Part shown: in pieces, positions 9,146 through 17,004 of the stretch | How the letters are laid out: each line of letters begins with the position of its first letter | How positions within the stretch are numbered: position 1 is the stretch's first letter | Assembly (NCBI GenBank): GCA_963854735.1 | Contig: OY978111.1 | Span: 48,001-99,873 of the forward strand | Origin: Marvania coccoides | Taxonomy: Eukaryota; Chlorophyta; Trebouxiophyceae; Chlorellales; Chlorellaceae | Length of the DNA stretch: 51,873 nucleotides | Reading direction: 5' to 3' | Made by a program: the position numbers and the translations under genes | The notes under the pieces: generated by a model | The model's database searches: none | What the model was told of the DNA's origin: nothing | Seen by the model: the letters and a program-made list of their open reading frames with translations, nothing else

Positions 9146-9970
9146 TTACTCAATCATATTGTGATAGGTTGCAACAGTCGATGGGGAAATTTTATTTAAA
9201 GATCGAAAAATCCAATATTTAAAAACAGTATCTAAAAATACCGGAAATGTTGCCACAAAAAGAGACATAAATTCTGTATTTTCTGGAAATCCAAAATGAT
9301 GAAAAACCCATTCTAAAAATACTTCCCACCCGCGCGGCGAATGGAATCCCACTAATAAATCGGTACTTAAAATTAAAAGGAACGATTTTGTCGTGTCACT
9401 TAAACTATATAAAGATTCGGCAAGAAAAGATTTTAAAATAATAACTTGAGGTTTTTGTAATAAAAACACAAGCCCTAAACTACAAAAACTTAAAAAATCT
9501 GCAAATAAGTTACTAATCGCTTGAATACTTTCGGTATTATAAGCCTCAGCAATTTCAAATGTTTTAGCCTGAAGTTTTTTGCTGAATTGTGTTTTAGTTT
9601 CTCCATCAGCCACATTGGTCTCTTGTTCTAAAAGCGATTCAAAATATAATTTTTCTTCAAAGAATTTCAATTCTGCAACAGCAGAATTTTGTTGTTGAGT
9701 ATTTAAAAAAATTTCACTTTCATACTTATTCCACACATAATCCACGAGTGGTGTAATAAAAAAAATCTTCGAAAAAAGATTAACACAAAGTGGAGTCAAA
9801 ATGAGTGTGGCTAAGCATTGCACTGAGACAATCACTTGATAACGTGAAATTCGAAATTCTTGAATCACTAACATTTCTGAACCAGGAAACAGTTGATTTT
9901 TAAATCGTTCAAAGGTTCGAATGATTGAGCGCGGGATTAGACCTGTTTGTTCAATTGCTCGTTTTGCCAT
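9146..9970 (-). CDS. cemA: Chloroplast envelope membrane protein CemA
   Basis: Inner-envelope protein linked to proton extrusion and inorganic carbon uptake. The 274-residue product has an N-terminal soluble part, a first membrane stretch (YQVIVSVQCLATLILTPL), a long charged middle region and three C-terminal hydrophobic stretches. The C-terminus is the family signature: HSPRGWEVFLEWVFHHFGFP, then a hydrophobic helix, and KYWIFRSLNKISPSTVATYH. The frame is open to an ATG at 10048, but those 26 extra residues are encoded by repeat-like DNA, so MAKRAIEQ at 9970 is preferred. It is last in the psaJ-to-cemA series. Confidence 0.93.
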   Translation of the reverse strand: MAKRAIEQTGLIPRSIIRTFERFKNQLFPGSEMLVIQEFRISRYQVIVSVQCLATLILTPLCVNLFSKIFFITPLVDYVWNKYESEIFLNTQQQNSAVAELKFFEEKLYFESLLEQETNVADGETKTQFSKKLQAKTFEIAEAYNTESIQAISNLFADFLSFCSLGLVFLLQKPQVIILKSFLAESLYSLSDTTKSFLLILSTDLLVGFHSPRGWEVFLEWVFHHFGFPENTEFMSLFVATFPVFLDTVFKYWIFRSLNKISPSTVATYHNMIE

Positions 9971-10083
9971 AACTTGATGAAAACGTAATTTTGTTATGTA
10001 GCCTATGCTTTGCGTTTTTTGACACAAACAGTTCACTTTGTAACGCAACTGCGCTTGTTGTGTAATCGAATGTGCTACGTTGC

Positions 10084-10123
10084 GTCTCTTGCTTTCTCAA
10101 TACAATTGAGAAAAGCAAGAGAC
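10084..10123. repeat. Long hairpin dispersed repeat, loop ACA
   Basis: Left arm GTCTCTTGCTTT plus CTCAAT, loop ACA at 10102-10104, right arm ATTGAG plus AAAAGCAAGAGAC, with one unpaired A. The flanks (TTGC before, ACATTAGCTGCG after) recur at 30088-30144, where the loop reads TGT. A weaker relative lies near 48190. It sits in the ycf4-cemA spacer, with further CTGCGAAGC-type repeats at 10130-10210. Confidence 0.85.
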
Positions 10124-10238
10124 ACATTAGCTGCGATTCGCAGAAGGTCACGTAAACAAAAGAGCACAAAGCAAGGCCAGCGAAGCTCTCGCAGCGTGCG
10201 AAGCACGCAAGTGTGTCGAAAACAAGACAAGCAGAAAT

Positions 10239-10787
10239 TTATCCCTCCAACGCCACTTGTAAGAATTTTGCAAGCTCTGCAGCTTGACTTTCTAGCTCTT
10301 GAATACTAATAGGTTGACCAGCCCGTGTTAATGGAATTTCTCGATTGCCACGAAGGCGTAAATAAATCACACGTTTTGGGTTGAGTCCTTCTTGAATTTC
10401 AACACGAATACTTTGAACATCTGCAATTGGATATTGCAAATCAATTCGACGATTTTTTCCGGGAAATCCCCATCGAAAAATGCGAACTTGTCCTGTTTCC
10501 AAATTAAATTCATTAAATCCCTGGCCTAAATCCCAGAAAATTATCAACCAAATGTACGAACCTAAAATAATGCCAAGGAGCCCGTAAAAACACATTACAA
10601 GACCTTGAGGAAAAAATTGAATCGCTGAGATGCTACTAAAAGGAATTAGGGGAGTATTAAAATAGGCTGAAAGGCCGGTCAATAAAAAACCAAGACCTCC
10701 GACTGATAAAACGGTCCCCCATAAATAATTACTGAGTCGTCTGACACCAGTCACGTCATAGCGAATGAGAGTTTGTTGTGATTTCAT
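10239..10787 (-). CDS. ycf4: Photosystem I assembly protein Ycf4
   Basis: Thylakoid membrane factor that scaffolds photosystem I assembly. The 182-residue product matches the family size (about 184): an N-terminal YDVTGVRRLSNYLWGTVLS leading into the first membrane helix, a second helix (LVMCFYGLLGIILGSYIWL), then a soluble domain with GQGFNEFNLETGQVRIFRWG, FPGKNRRIDL, YLRLRGNREIPLTRAG and an acidic-to-basic end (ELESQAAELAKFL). It lies between rpl19 and cemA on the same strand, a common chlorophyte arrangement. Confidence 0.97.
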   Translation of the reverse strand: MKSQQTLIRYDVTGVRRLSNYLWGTVLSVGGLGFLLTGLSAYFNTPLIPFSSISAIQFFPQGLVMCFYGLLGIILGSYIWLIIFWDLGQGFNEFNLETGQVRIFRWGFPGKNRRIDLQYPIADVQSIRVEIQEGLNPKRVIYLRLRGNREIPLTRAGQPISIQELESQAAELAKFLQVALEG

Positions 10788-10807
10788 AATAATTAGAATG
10801 GGAGATG

Positions 10808-10837
10808 GGCAGCGAAGCTGCGCTTCGCAGAAGGGGT
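10808..10837. repeat. CTGCGAAGC-family dispersed repeat
   Basis: GGGCAGCGAAGCTGCGCTTC followed by GCAGAAGGGG, a close relative of the elements at 820 and 14374. It lies about 20 bases upstream of the ycf4 start, so it falls in the ycf4 5' leader if that gene is transcribed from rpl19. Confidence 0.8.
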
Positions 10838-11024
10838 ATATAAGTCTGCTTTTTGAGAACGAAAAATTATGCTTTTCGAACTCAATACTCTCGCTTTCTC
10901 TTTAGCATTATTGTGTAGAATTGTGGAGCTGATGGATTGCATGGTCCTGCAATTCAACACAAAAGCCTTTTAGTCACGAGGCGGCACAAAAAGGCTTGTT
11001 TTCGCTTGAAAAAAGCTAACATTA

Positions 11025-11414
11025 TTACTTTTCTTGAACAGACCAAGCCTCTGGAAGAGGTGTAAATTTTTCTTTAAGTCTAGTCGCTTTTCCGGTCCGA
11101 GTTCGAAGATAGTATAATTTTGCTCTTGAGACTTCGGCGCGTCGTAAAACTCGAATACTTTTAATACATGGGGCATGAAGTGGCAAAACTCGCTCAACTC
11201 CAATCCCTTGGAGGGTTTTTCTAAGGGTAATTGTACTGTTCGATCCTGCATGATGCTGAGCAATTACAGTGCCTTCAAAAGGCTGAACTCGTTCTTTATT
11301 CCCTTCTTGAATGGAAACCCCCACACGAACTAAATCCCCAACGTGGATTTCTGGCAAATCGGATTTAAAATACTCCGATTGAATACTCGCCACAACTTCT
11401 TGTAGTTTTGTCAT
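11025..11414 (-). CDS. rpl19: 50S ribosomal protein L19 (bL19c)
   Basis: Large-subunit interface protein. From the ATG at 11414 the product has 129 residues and starts [21 protein letters not shown]19 signatures follow: [74 protein letters not shown] and [11 protein letters not shown]. An in-frame ATG at 11510 would add 32 residues that translate a dispersed repeat (near 11471-11500) and is rejected. rpl19 is kept in some chlorophyte plastids and lost from many others. Confidence 0.96.
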   Translation of the reverse strand: MTKLQEVVASIQSEYFKSDLPEIHVGDLVRVGVSIQEGNKERVQPFEGTVIAQHHAGSNSTITLRKTLQGIGVERVLPLHAPCIKSIRVLRRAEVSRAKLYYLRTRTGKATRLKEKFTPLPEAWSVQEK

Positions 11415-11470
11415 AGTAGGTTTCTTTTCGAAATTAAAATATTTGTAGGAAACAAGCAAGTCAACCTTTT

Positions 11471-11500
11471 GCGCTGCGAAGCTATGCTTTGCAGAAGGTG
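11471..11500. repeat. CTGCGAAGC-family repeat upstream of rpl19
   Basis: GCGCTGCGAAGCTATGCTTT then GCAGAAGG, with G-T changes in one arm relative to the perfect copies. It explains why the frame upstream of rpl19 stays open. Confidence 0.7.
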
Positions 11501-11587
11501 TGTCTTTCATAAAATATAAGTATTTTATGGCGCATCAGATTTTAGCATCAAATATTTATATTTTATGATGATGCTAAATTGGTTGTG

Positions 11588-11608
11588 CATAAAATTTACA
11601 ATTTTATG
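11588..11608 (-). terminator. 3' hairpin after tufA
   Basis: CATAAAATT (11588-11596) and AATTTTATG (11600-11608) form a perfect 9-bp stem with a 3-base loop, 38 bases past the tufA stop on the minus strand. This is a probable mRNA 3'-end element. Its AT-rich arms resemble the TAAAAT repeat family, so it may instead be a repeat copy. Confidence 0.5.
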
Positions 11609-11645
11609 TACAAAGCAAAGGCTGACTTGCTTGCAAAAAATTCTT

Positions 11646-12875
11646 TTACACAAGAATGGTACTTACAACACCAGCACCAACTGTTCGACCACCTTCTCGA
11701 ATTGCAAAACGCATTCCTTTTTCAATGGCAATTGGTTGAATGAGCTCTACGATCATTTTAATACGATCGCCCGGCATAACCATTTGCGTTGCACTATCAT
11801 CGTCAGCACGGAATGATTCAATCATTCCAGTTACGTCAGTTGTTCGAACATAGAATTGTGGACGATATCCAGGAAAAAACGGAGTATGACGACCACCTTC
11901 TTCTTTTGTTAAAACATACACTTGCGCTTCAAATTTTGTATGTGGAGTAATACTGCCTGGTTTTGCAAGAACCATTCCACGCTCAATATCCGTTTTTTGA
12001 ACACCACGAAGAAGAATACCAACATTATCACCAGCAACACTTTCGTCTAATGTTTTTTGGAACATTTCTAAACCAGTTACAGTTGTTGTTTTAGTATCAC
12101 GTAACCCAATTAATTCTACTGTATCACCAATTTTTACTGTTCCACGTTCAACTCGTCCAGTTGCTACTGTTCCACGACCAGTGATTGAAAAAACATCTTC
12201 AATTGCCATTAAGAATGGTTTATCAGTATCGCGTTCTGGTGTTGGAATATACGAATCAACTTGATCCATAAGATCATAGATCTTATCTACCCATTTGTTA
12301 TCACCACGTGTAAGATCTGGTTTTTCAGTTAACCCTTCTAATGCTAAAAGAGCTGAACCTGAAACGATTGGAATATCATCACCAGGAAATTCATATTTAT
12401 CAAGAGTTTCGCGGATTTCTAATTCAACAAGTTCTAAAAGTTCGGCATCATCTACTTGATCTTCTTTATTTAAAAATACTACAATATTTGGAACGCCTAC
12501 TTGCTTTGCAAGTAATAAATGTTCTTTAGTTTGAGGCATTGGACCATCAGCACCAGAAACTACAAGAATGCCACCATCCATCTGTGCAGCACCAGTAATC
12601 ATATTTTTTACATAGTCAGCATGACCTGGACAATCCACGTGTGCATAGTGACGGTTATCAGTTTCATACTCTACATGCGCTGTATTAATAGTGATACCAC
12701 GAGCTTTTTCTTCAGGTGCGGAATCAATATCATCATATTTTCTTCCTTTTCCACCACTTTTAGCTGCAAGAGCCATTGTAATTGCTGCTGTTAATGTAGT
12801 TTTGCCATGATCAACGTGGCCAATAGTTCCAATATTTACATGTGGTTTTTTACGTTCAAACTTTTCACGTGCCAT
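11646..12875 (-). CDS. tufA: Elongation factor Tu, plastid
   Basis: GTPase that delivers aminoacyl-tRNA to the ribosomal A site. The 409-residue product has the normal length. GTPase motifs are intact: P-loop GHVDHGKT (about 19-26), switch [15 protein letters not shown], switch [14 protein letters not shown] (about 136-139) and SGSAL. Domains II and III follow, with [32 protein letters not shown] and [14 protein letters not shown] near the end. It lies between rps7 and rpl19, recalling the bacterial str operon (rps12-rps7-tuf). tufA is chloroplast-encoded in most green algae but nuclear in land plants. Confidence 0.99.
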   Translation of the reverse strand: MAREKFERKKPHVNIGTIGHVDHGKTTLTAAITMALAAKSGGKGRKYDDIDSAPEEKARGITINTAHVEYETDNRHYAHVDCPGHADYVKNMITGAAQMDGGILVVSGADGPMPQTKEHLLLAKQVGVPNIVVFLNKEDQVDDAELLELVELEIRETLDKYEFPGDDIPIVSGSALLALEGLTEKPDLTRGDNKWVDKIYDLMDQVDSYIPTPERDTDKPFLMAIEDVFSITGRGTVATGRVERGTVKIGDTVELIGLRDTKTTTVTGLEMFQKTLDESVAGDNVGILLRGVQKTDIERGMVLAKPGSITPHTKFEAQVYVLTKEEGGRHTPFFPGYRPQFYVRTTDVTGMIESFRADDDSATQMVMPGDRIKMIVELIQPIAIEKGMRFAIREGGRTVGAGVVSTILV

Positions 12876-13182
12876 AAAAATTTCCTTTGACTATAAAATT
12901 TTCAAAAATGTTTTGATTTGATCTTGATTTTTTTTTAGAAGAGTTGCTTCTTCACCAATGCCTACTACGCATGATTGGCGGCGTAGCCGCCCAATGTAAT
13001 CGTTGATGGTTTTTAGCCGCAACGAAGATATCAATTGTGCTCGAATCGAAGAGAGCACAACGTGCTAGGCACGCCAGGGTAGCGAAGCTGTGCTGGGAAA
13101 AAGCAGAAGTACTATGTATCTCTCTGATGCATAATTTTGTAGTACAAAGTAACGCATCAGCTACACAATAAACCTATCTTCA
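12876..13182. repeat. Repeat-rich spacer between rps7 and tufA
   Basis: No gene is seen in 307 bases. It contains a GGCGGCGTAGCCGCC palindrome (12977-12991), a GAAGCACAGC-like element near 13079-13110, and a TAGTACAAAGTAACGCATCAGC plus CTACACAATA module at 13140-13170. The position is inside what is normally a tight rps12-rps7-tufA series. Confidence 0.7.
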
Positions 13183-13653
13183 TTAAAAACGAAACTTAGC
13201 AAAAGCTTTATTCGCTTCAGCCATTTTATGAACTTCATCACGTTTACGAATTGCATTGCCTGAGTTTTTCGAAGCTTCAACAAACTCATTTGTAAGTTTA
13301 CTTGCCATACTTCGACCAGATCTATTTCGCGCGGCACTTAACACCCAACGAATAGCCAGTGCTGTTCCTCGTTCTGGTAAAATTTCTAATGGAACTTGAT
13401 ACGTTGAACCACCAACTCGTCGTGCTTTAATTTCTACCAGTGGAGTAGCATTTCGAACGGCTTGTTCAATTAGACCAAGAGGATCTTGCTGTGTACTTTC
13501 AGCAATTTGGTTCATACTTTCATACATAATTCTATACGCCAAAGATTTTTTGCCTTTGCGCATAATTTGGCGAACAATTAACTCAACCAGACGGCTATCA
13601 TACACCGGATCTGGCATCACACTACGTTTTTTTGGGGTACGTCTACGAGACAT
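13183..13653 (-). CDS. rps7: 30S ribosomal protein S7 (uS7c)
   Basis: Small-subunit head protein that nucleates assembly and touches the E site. From the ATG at 13653 the product is 156 residues, the normal size. It starts [20 protein letters not shown] and contains [57 protein letters not shown] and the C-terminal [20 protein letters not shown]. The frame is open 39 codons further upstream to 13770, but that part is unconserved and repeat-like. It follows rps12 by 140 bases. Confidence 0.97.
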   Translation of the reverse strand: MSRRRTPKKRSVMPDPVYDSRLVELIVRQIMRKGKKSLAYRIMYESMNQIAESTQQDPLGLIEQAVRNATPLVEIKARRVGGSTYQVPLEILPERGTALAIRWVLSAARNRSGRSMASKLTNEFVEASKNSGNAIRKRDEVHKMAEANKAFAKFRF

Positions 13654-13793
13654 AATTGAAAATTTGTATCTATATTGTTTAGCACTCGAGTTTTTTGTGA
13701 TGCGTTGTACATAAAATACTCGGATTTTATGATAAAGCGACACAATAGCTTTTGTGATTAAAAACCGCAAGAAAGCTACGCAGTCGAGTTTTC

Positions 13794-14165
13794 CTATTTT
13801 GGTTGTTTTACACCATATTTTGATCGACTTTGTCCACGATCTTTTACACCAGCAGAATCTAATGTCCCTCTGACGATATGATATCGAACCCCGGGTAAAT
13901 CTTTTACTCGTCCACCCCGAACTAAAACTACGGAATGTTCTTGAAGATTATGACCAATTCCAGGAATGTAAGCAGTCACTTCAAAACCTGAAGATAAACG
14001 AACACGAGCTACTTTTCGAAGAGCCGAGTTTGGTTTTTTTGGTGTAGTGGTATATACACGAGTACACACCCCACGTCGTTGAGGACAGCTTTTTAAAGCC
14101 GGCGATTTGGTTTTTTTAGAAATTTTTGTTCGAGCTGATCGAACGAGTTGTTGAATAGTAGGCAT
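13794..14165 (-). CDS. rps12: 30S ribosomal protein S12 (uS12c)
   Basis: Decoding-centre protein. The 123-residue product starts [20 protein letters not shown] and has the highly conserved [20 protein letters not shown] and [20 protein letters not shown] blocks, with [13 protein letters not shown] and a Lys-rich end. In the PKKPNSA segment the Lys that is a streptomycin-resistance site in bacteria is wild type. The gene is one uninterrupted frame, without the trans-spliced intron of land plants. It begins the rps12-rps7-tufA series on the minus strand. Confidence 0.98.
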   Translation of the reverse strand: MPTIQQLVRSARTKISKKTKSPALKSCPQRRGVCTRVYTTTPKKPNSALRKVARVRLSSGFEVTAYIPGIGHNLQEHSVVLVRGGRVKDLPGVRYHIVRGTLDSAGVKDRGQSRSKYGVKQPK

Positions 14166-14373
14166 ACTGACTTTTCTTCATTTTTTTTTTTTACGAGTAA
14201 AATATTTGCTTTGTGGCTCTGCAATTAAGCAAAGCCACGAACAGGTACGCTTTCAGTGTGCCGCTTGACGCCGTAAAGCCGGTTAAAGCCCGCAAGCGTC
14301 AGTGAATGTGTCACTTTAACATCAGATGTGCCACGAAGTGGCCCAAAGAAAAGACACAATAGCTGAGCACTTT

Positions 14374-14400
14374 TCTGCGAAGCGCAGCTTCGCTGACCTT
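14374..14400. repeat. CTGCGAAGC-family repeat touching the psaJ stop
   Basis: TTCTGCGAAGCGCAGCTTCG followed by CTGACCT. The last T (14400) is also the third base of the psaJ stop codon on the minus strand, so the repeat abuts the gene with no spacer. It is nearly identical to the copy at 17797-17822 and to bases 8-32. Confidence 0.8.
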
Positions 14401-14525
14401 TAAAAAGCAACAATAAGTGCATCAGGGAAGAATCGATTAATTTCGATTAAAAGTCCCGCAACAACAGTTAAACTTAAAATTGTAACAACAGGTGCTGTTG
14501 ATAAATATGTTGTAAAATCTTTCAT
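14400..14525 (-). CDS. psaJ: Photosystem I subunit IX (PsaJ)
   Basis: Single-helix photosystem I subunit that helps hold PsaF and plastocyanin-side chlorophylls. From the ATG at 14525 the product is 41 residues: [20 protein letters not shown], then the rest of one membrane helix and the conserved [14 protein letters not shown] end. Length and sequence are typical. The frame extends upstream to 14600 but those residues are not conserved. It precedes rps12 on the same strand, a common chlorophyte arrangement. Confidence 0.97.
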   Translation of the reverse strand: MKDFTTYLSTAPVVTILSLTVVAGLLIEINRFFPDALIVAF

Positions 14526-14666
14526 TTTTTTTTCCTTCTTAAAAAATATAAGAGTTTGGAGTTCCCATGTATAGAGTTCCAAAATAAAACTTTGTATCAA
14601 CTACACAACAAAGTCAATTGTCATAAAACATATTTGGCTTGGGGAAGACAACCTAAATGTGTGGGC

Positions 14667-14695
14667 TTGAAAGTTTGTTTCTGGTTGTGTACTAT
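14667..14695 (+). promoter_or_regulatory. Bacterial-type promoter for trnP-trnW
   Basis: TTGAAA (14667-14672) and TACTAT (14690-14695) are separated by 17 bases, close to the sigma70 consensus used by the plastid-encoded polymerase. The -10 box ends 19 bases before the trnP gene, a plausible start distance. Confidence 0.65.
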
Positions 14696-14714
14696 ATCAA
14701 CCGTATAACACGAT

Positions 14715-14788
14715 CGGGATGTAGCGCAGTTTGGTAGCGCTCCTGTTTTGGGAACAGGAGGTCGCAGGTTCGAATCCTGTCATCCCGA
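14715..14788 (+). tRNA. trnP-UGG: tRNA-Pro (UGG)
   Basis: 74 bases fold as a cloverleaf: acceptor CGGGATG/CATCCCG, D arm GCGC..GCGC, anticodon stem CCTGT/ACAGG with loop TTTGGGA and anticodon TGG, T arm GCAGG-TTCGAAT-CCTGT with one G-T closing pair, and discriminator A. trnW follows after two bases, so the two are surely co-transcribed. Confidence 0.95.
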
Positions 14789-14790
14789 AG

Positions 14791-14863
14791 ACGCCTTTAG
14801 TTCAGTTGGTAGAACGTAGGTTTCCAAAACCTAATGTCGTGGGTTCAAGTCCTACAAGGCGTG
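14791..14863 (+). tRNA. trnW-CCA: tRNA-Trp (CCA)
   Basis: 73 bases: acceptor ACGCCTT/AAGGCGT, D arm with AGTTCAGTTGGTAGAAC, anticodon stem TAGGT/ACCTA with loop TTCCAAA and anticodon CCA, T arm GTGGG-TTCAAGT-CCTAC with a G-T pair, and discriminator G as expected for tRNA-Trp. It is paired with trnP. Confidence 0.95.
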
Positions 14864-14868
14864 ATGTC

Positions 14869-14909
14869 AAAACCACTATCACTGAAAAACAGTTTATGTG
14901 GTTTTTTTT
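14869..14909 (+). terminator. Terminator-like hairpin after trnW
   Basis: AAAACCAC (14869-14876) pairs with GTGGTTTT (14898-14905), and the right arm runs into a T-tract (to 14909). An inner ACTG/CAGT stem adds to it. It lies six bases after trnW. The stem followed by U's looks like an intrinsic terminator for trnP-trnW. Confidence 0.6.
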
Positions 14910-15141
14910 ATTGTCTCAAAAAACTCCTGATTTTAATAGGATTTACAATACATTTTTTTTTGACACCATCTCAATTTGGAGTTGGTTGGCTCTCATCAAT
15001 ACTCTTTGATTCATTTTGTATTGAATACCCAAAGCAAGTAATGCTTTCTGTTGTATCATACATCATATTTTCATCTTATTAGATGAAAACGAAATCTTAT
15101 GATAAAGCGGTGCAAAAAAAGAGCACAATTACTCTTGATTT

Positions 15142-15447
15142 TTATTTCTCAAGATTTACGAATGGTAATAAAGCACTCATTCGTGCACGTTTAATAGCAG
15201 TAGCCATAATACGTTGCTGTTTTGCTGTTAACCCCGTTGCACGGCGTGGTAAAATTTTGCCTTGCGGGCTAATAAATTTGACTAAAAGTTTGGTATTTTT
15301 ATAATCAATAGCAAGTTGTGGCCCAGGGTTTTCTTTATTCCAAAGCAGCCCTTGTCCAGATTTGAACACTACTACAGGGAGAGGTTTTCGTCGAGATCTC
15401 GACCCTTCTCTGCGTTTTGTTTGTCGAGTTTGCTGAAGTCCAGCCAT
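15142..15447 (-). CDS. rps18: 30S ribosomal protein S18 (bS18c)
   Basis: Small-subunit platform protein. The 101-residue product has an Arg/Lys-rich N-terminus ([20 protein letters not shown]) and the S18 core: [40 protein letters not shown] and [11 protein letters not shown]. It is longer at the N-terminus than bacterial S18, as usual in plastids. It lies 58 bases downstream of rpl20 on the same strand, and the pair is widely conserved. Confidence 0.97.
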   Translation of the reverse strand: MAGLQQTRQTKRREGSRSRRKPLPVVVFKSGQGLLWNKENPGPQLAIDYKNTKLLVKFISPQGKILPRRATGLTAKQQRIMATAIKRARMSALLPFVNLEK

Positions 15448-15505
15448 ATTTCTAGAAGTTCCTCCACTATATTTTGATAAACATTTCTATTGGATAGGGT
15501 TTGAA

Positions 15506-15859
15506 TTATCCGTTCTCACTAAGAAGCGTCAGTAATTGGTGAAAAGCTTCTTGGTCACGAAGTGCGACTTGACTTAAAACTTTTCGATTTAATAAAATTC
15601 CAGATCTTTTTAAGTCACATCGTAAAGTATTATAATTTACTCCATGAACACGAGCCGCAGCGTTTAAACGTGAAACCCATAAACTGGCATAGTCACGTTT
15701 TCTTTGTTGTCTGTCTCGATACGCATAGCGTAAAGCTTTCATTGTTTGTTGCTGTGCAGTTCGAAATAATCGAGATGAGGAACCACGAAAGCCTTCAGCT
15801 AAATTTAAAACTTCTTTTCTGCGTTTTCGAGCAACATTTCCACGTTTCACACGAGTCAT
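15506..15859 (-). CDS. rpl20: 50S ribosomal protein L20 (bL20c)
   Basis: Early-assembly large-subunit protein. The 117-residue product starts MTRVKRGNVARKRRKEVLNL and has GFRGSSSRLFRTAQQQTMKA, LRYAYRDRQQRKRDYASLW, RLNAAARVHGVNYNTLRCDL and GILLNRKVLSQVALRD, all canonical for L20. Length is normal. The rpl20-rps18 pair is transcribed on the minus strand, facing trnP-trnW. Confidence 0.97.
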   Translation of the reverse strand: MTRVKRGNVARKRRKEVLNLAEGFRGSSSRLFRTAQQQTMKALRYAYRDRQQRKRDYASLWVSRLNAAARVHGVNYNTLRCDLKRSGILLNRKVLSQVALRDQEAFHQLLTLLSENG

Positions 15860-16319
15860 AAATGCTCTCCTTTGAATAAAATAAGTGTTGTTATTGTTTT
15901 ATTGCACATAGACGATTTCCATCTACTATGTAGCTCTGCTACGCAAGAGATAGTTCTTATGAGAACCCGTACTCTTTCAGACCAGAGAATCGTCAAAAAT
16001 GGAATGGGATGATGTTTTTCTGTAGTTATTGTAGTTGTTTCTGGGCGTCTTGTCTACTAGGTTCGTAAATTCTTAACTTTTTTTGGGAAGACGACGTAGT
16101 ATAAACATAATTCGAGGTTTTTTACTGAGAATCTATAATACATCAGAGAATTTGATAATAAAATGCTATCGATGTCTCGCTTCATCATTAAAAATTTTTG
16201 ATGTACGACGTAATCGCTCCAAACAAAAATAAATTTTGATCCATAGTTTAGGCAGACTAATTTTTAAAAAACCAGATTGTTTCAATTTTTGACGTTTTTT
16301 AGTAGATGTTTTGTTATTT
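15860..16319. other. Spacer between trnE and rpl20, no gene found
   Basis: 460 bases. I see no conserved open frame, tRNA or long repeat. The sequence is AT-rich with a few repeat fragments (TACTATGTAGCTCTGC near 15927, GATGTCTCGCTTCATCATTA near 16171). The rpl20 promoter should lie in its left part but I cannot point to it with confidence. Confidence 0.6.
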
Positions 16320-16392
16320 TACCCCCAGGGGAATTCGAATCCCCGTTACCTCCGTGAAAGGGAGATGTCCTAGGCCTCTAAACGATGGGGGC
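16320..16392 (-). tRNA. trnE-UUC: tRNA-Glu (UUC)
   Basis: 73 bases on the minus strand: acceptor GCCCCCA/TGGGGGT with one G-T pair, anticodon stem CTCCC/GGGAG-type with loop TTTCACG and anticodon TTC, T arm with GATTCGAATTC, and discriminator A. In chloroplasts this tRNA also supplies glutamate for chlorophyll and heme synthesis, relevant beside the chl genes in this window. Confidence 0.95.
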
Positions 16393-16412
16393 TTGGTATT
16401 TCATTTTCTATA

Positions 16413-16441
16413 ATACTATCGAATTTTCGAAAGAATGTCAA
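16413..16441 (-). promoter_or_regulatory. Strong sigma70-type promoter for trnE
   Basis: On the minus strand TTGACA (16441-16436) and TAGTAT (16418-16413) lie 17 bases apart. The -35 box is a perfect consensus. The -10 box ends 20 bases before the trnE gene. Confidence 0.75.
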
Positions 16442-16461
16442 GGGTTTTCTCAAAATTGAGT

Positions 16462-16535
16462 GAGCGGAGGTAGGATTCGAACCTACGACCTTAAGGTTAT
16501 GAGCCTTACGAGCTACCAGACTGCTCTACTCCGCT
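16462..16535 (-). tRNA. trnfM-CAU: Initiator tRNA-Met (CAU)
   Basis: 74 bases on the minus strand: acceptor AGCGGAG/CTCCGCT, D stem GAGC/GCTC, anticodon stem TAAGG/CCTTA with loop CTCATAA, T arm GTAGG-TTCGAAT-CCTAC. The D stem has A11-U24, the mark of bacterial-type initiators, and the overall sequence matches plastid fMet tRNAs. Oddly, position 1 is A and 72 is T, giving a Watson-Crick pair where bacterial and plastid initiators normally have a C1/A72 mismatch, and base 73 is C rather than A. I still call it the initiator. Confidence 0.88.
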
Positions 16536-16545
16536 TTCAATGTAC

Positions 16546-16574
16546 ACTTTAGTGGATGCTTTCTTATTTGTCAA
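16546..16574 (-). promoter_or_regulatory. Strong sigma70-type promoter for trnfM
   Basis: On the minus strand TTGACA (16574-16569), a 17-base gap and TAAAGT (16551-16546). The -10 box ends 10 bases before the tRNA 5' end, so the transcript would start almost at the mature end. Confidence 0.7.
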
Positions 16575-16785
16575 CTTTTTTTAGGGGGACTAAGTTTGTT
16601 GTTTTATCACCAAAGAATCTGGTCTTGGCCGCAAAGAGGTCAAAAAGTATCAATATCCTAAAGGAATCGAAAAACAAGTTGCATAGACAAAATCAATATG
16701 ATAAAATTAAACAGCAGACATTTAAAATATTTTCTTAAATTTTTCAACAATTAAAGAGATTCTTTAAAAATAATGGTTCTAGATC

Positions 16786-16857
16786 GCGGGTATAGCTCAG
16801 TGGTAGAGCGGCACCTTGCCAAGGTGCATGTCGCGCGTTCGACTCGCGTTACCCGCT
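16786..16857 (+). tRNA. trnG-GCC: tRNA-Gly (GCC)
   Basis: 72 bases: acceptor GCGGGTA/TACCCGC, D arm AGCTCAGTGGTAGAGC, anticodon stem GCACC/GGTGC with loop TTGCCAA and anticodon GCC, T arm CGCGC-GTTCGACTCGCGT-like with normal pairing, and discriminator T. It lies 60 bases upstream of trnS on the same strand. Confidence 0.95.
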
Positions 16858-16917
16858 TTGAGTTCCTCTAAAAAAATAGAGACTTTTGGATATAAGAAAA
16901 ATTTTAAAAAGACGCAA

Positions 16918-17004
16918 GGAAAGGTGGCAGAGTGGTTGATTGCATCGGTTTTGAAAACCGACGTAGTTGCGAGACTACCGGGGGTTCGAATCCCCCCTTT
17001 TCCG
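16918..17004 (+). tRNA. trnS-UGA: tRNA-Ser (UGA)
   Basis: 87-base class II tRNA: acceptor GGAAAGG/CTTTTCC with one G-T pair, D arm GGCAGAGTGGTTGATTGC, anticodon stem TCGGT/ACCGA with loop TTTGAAA and anticodon TGA, long variable arm (GTAGTTGCGAGACTAC), T arm GGGGG-TTCGAAT-CCCCC, and discriminator G. All class II features are present. Confidence 0.95.

Noticed and set aside
8831..9164. Several open frames on both strands upstream of cemA
   Set aside because: They read through the dispersed repeats in the cemA-rpl23 spacer and overlap one another; no conserved motif or ribosome-binding site.
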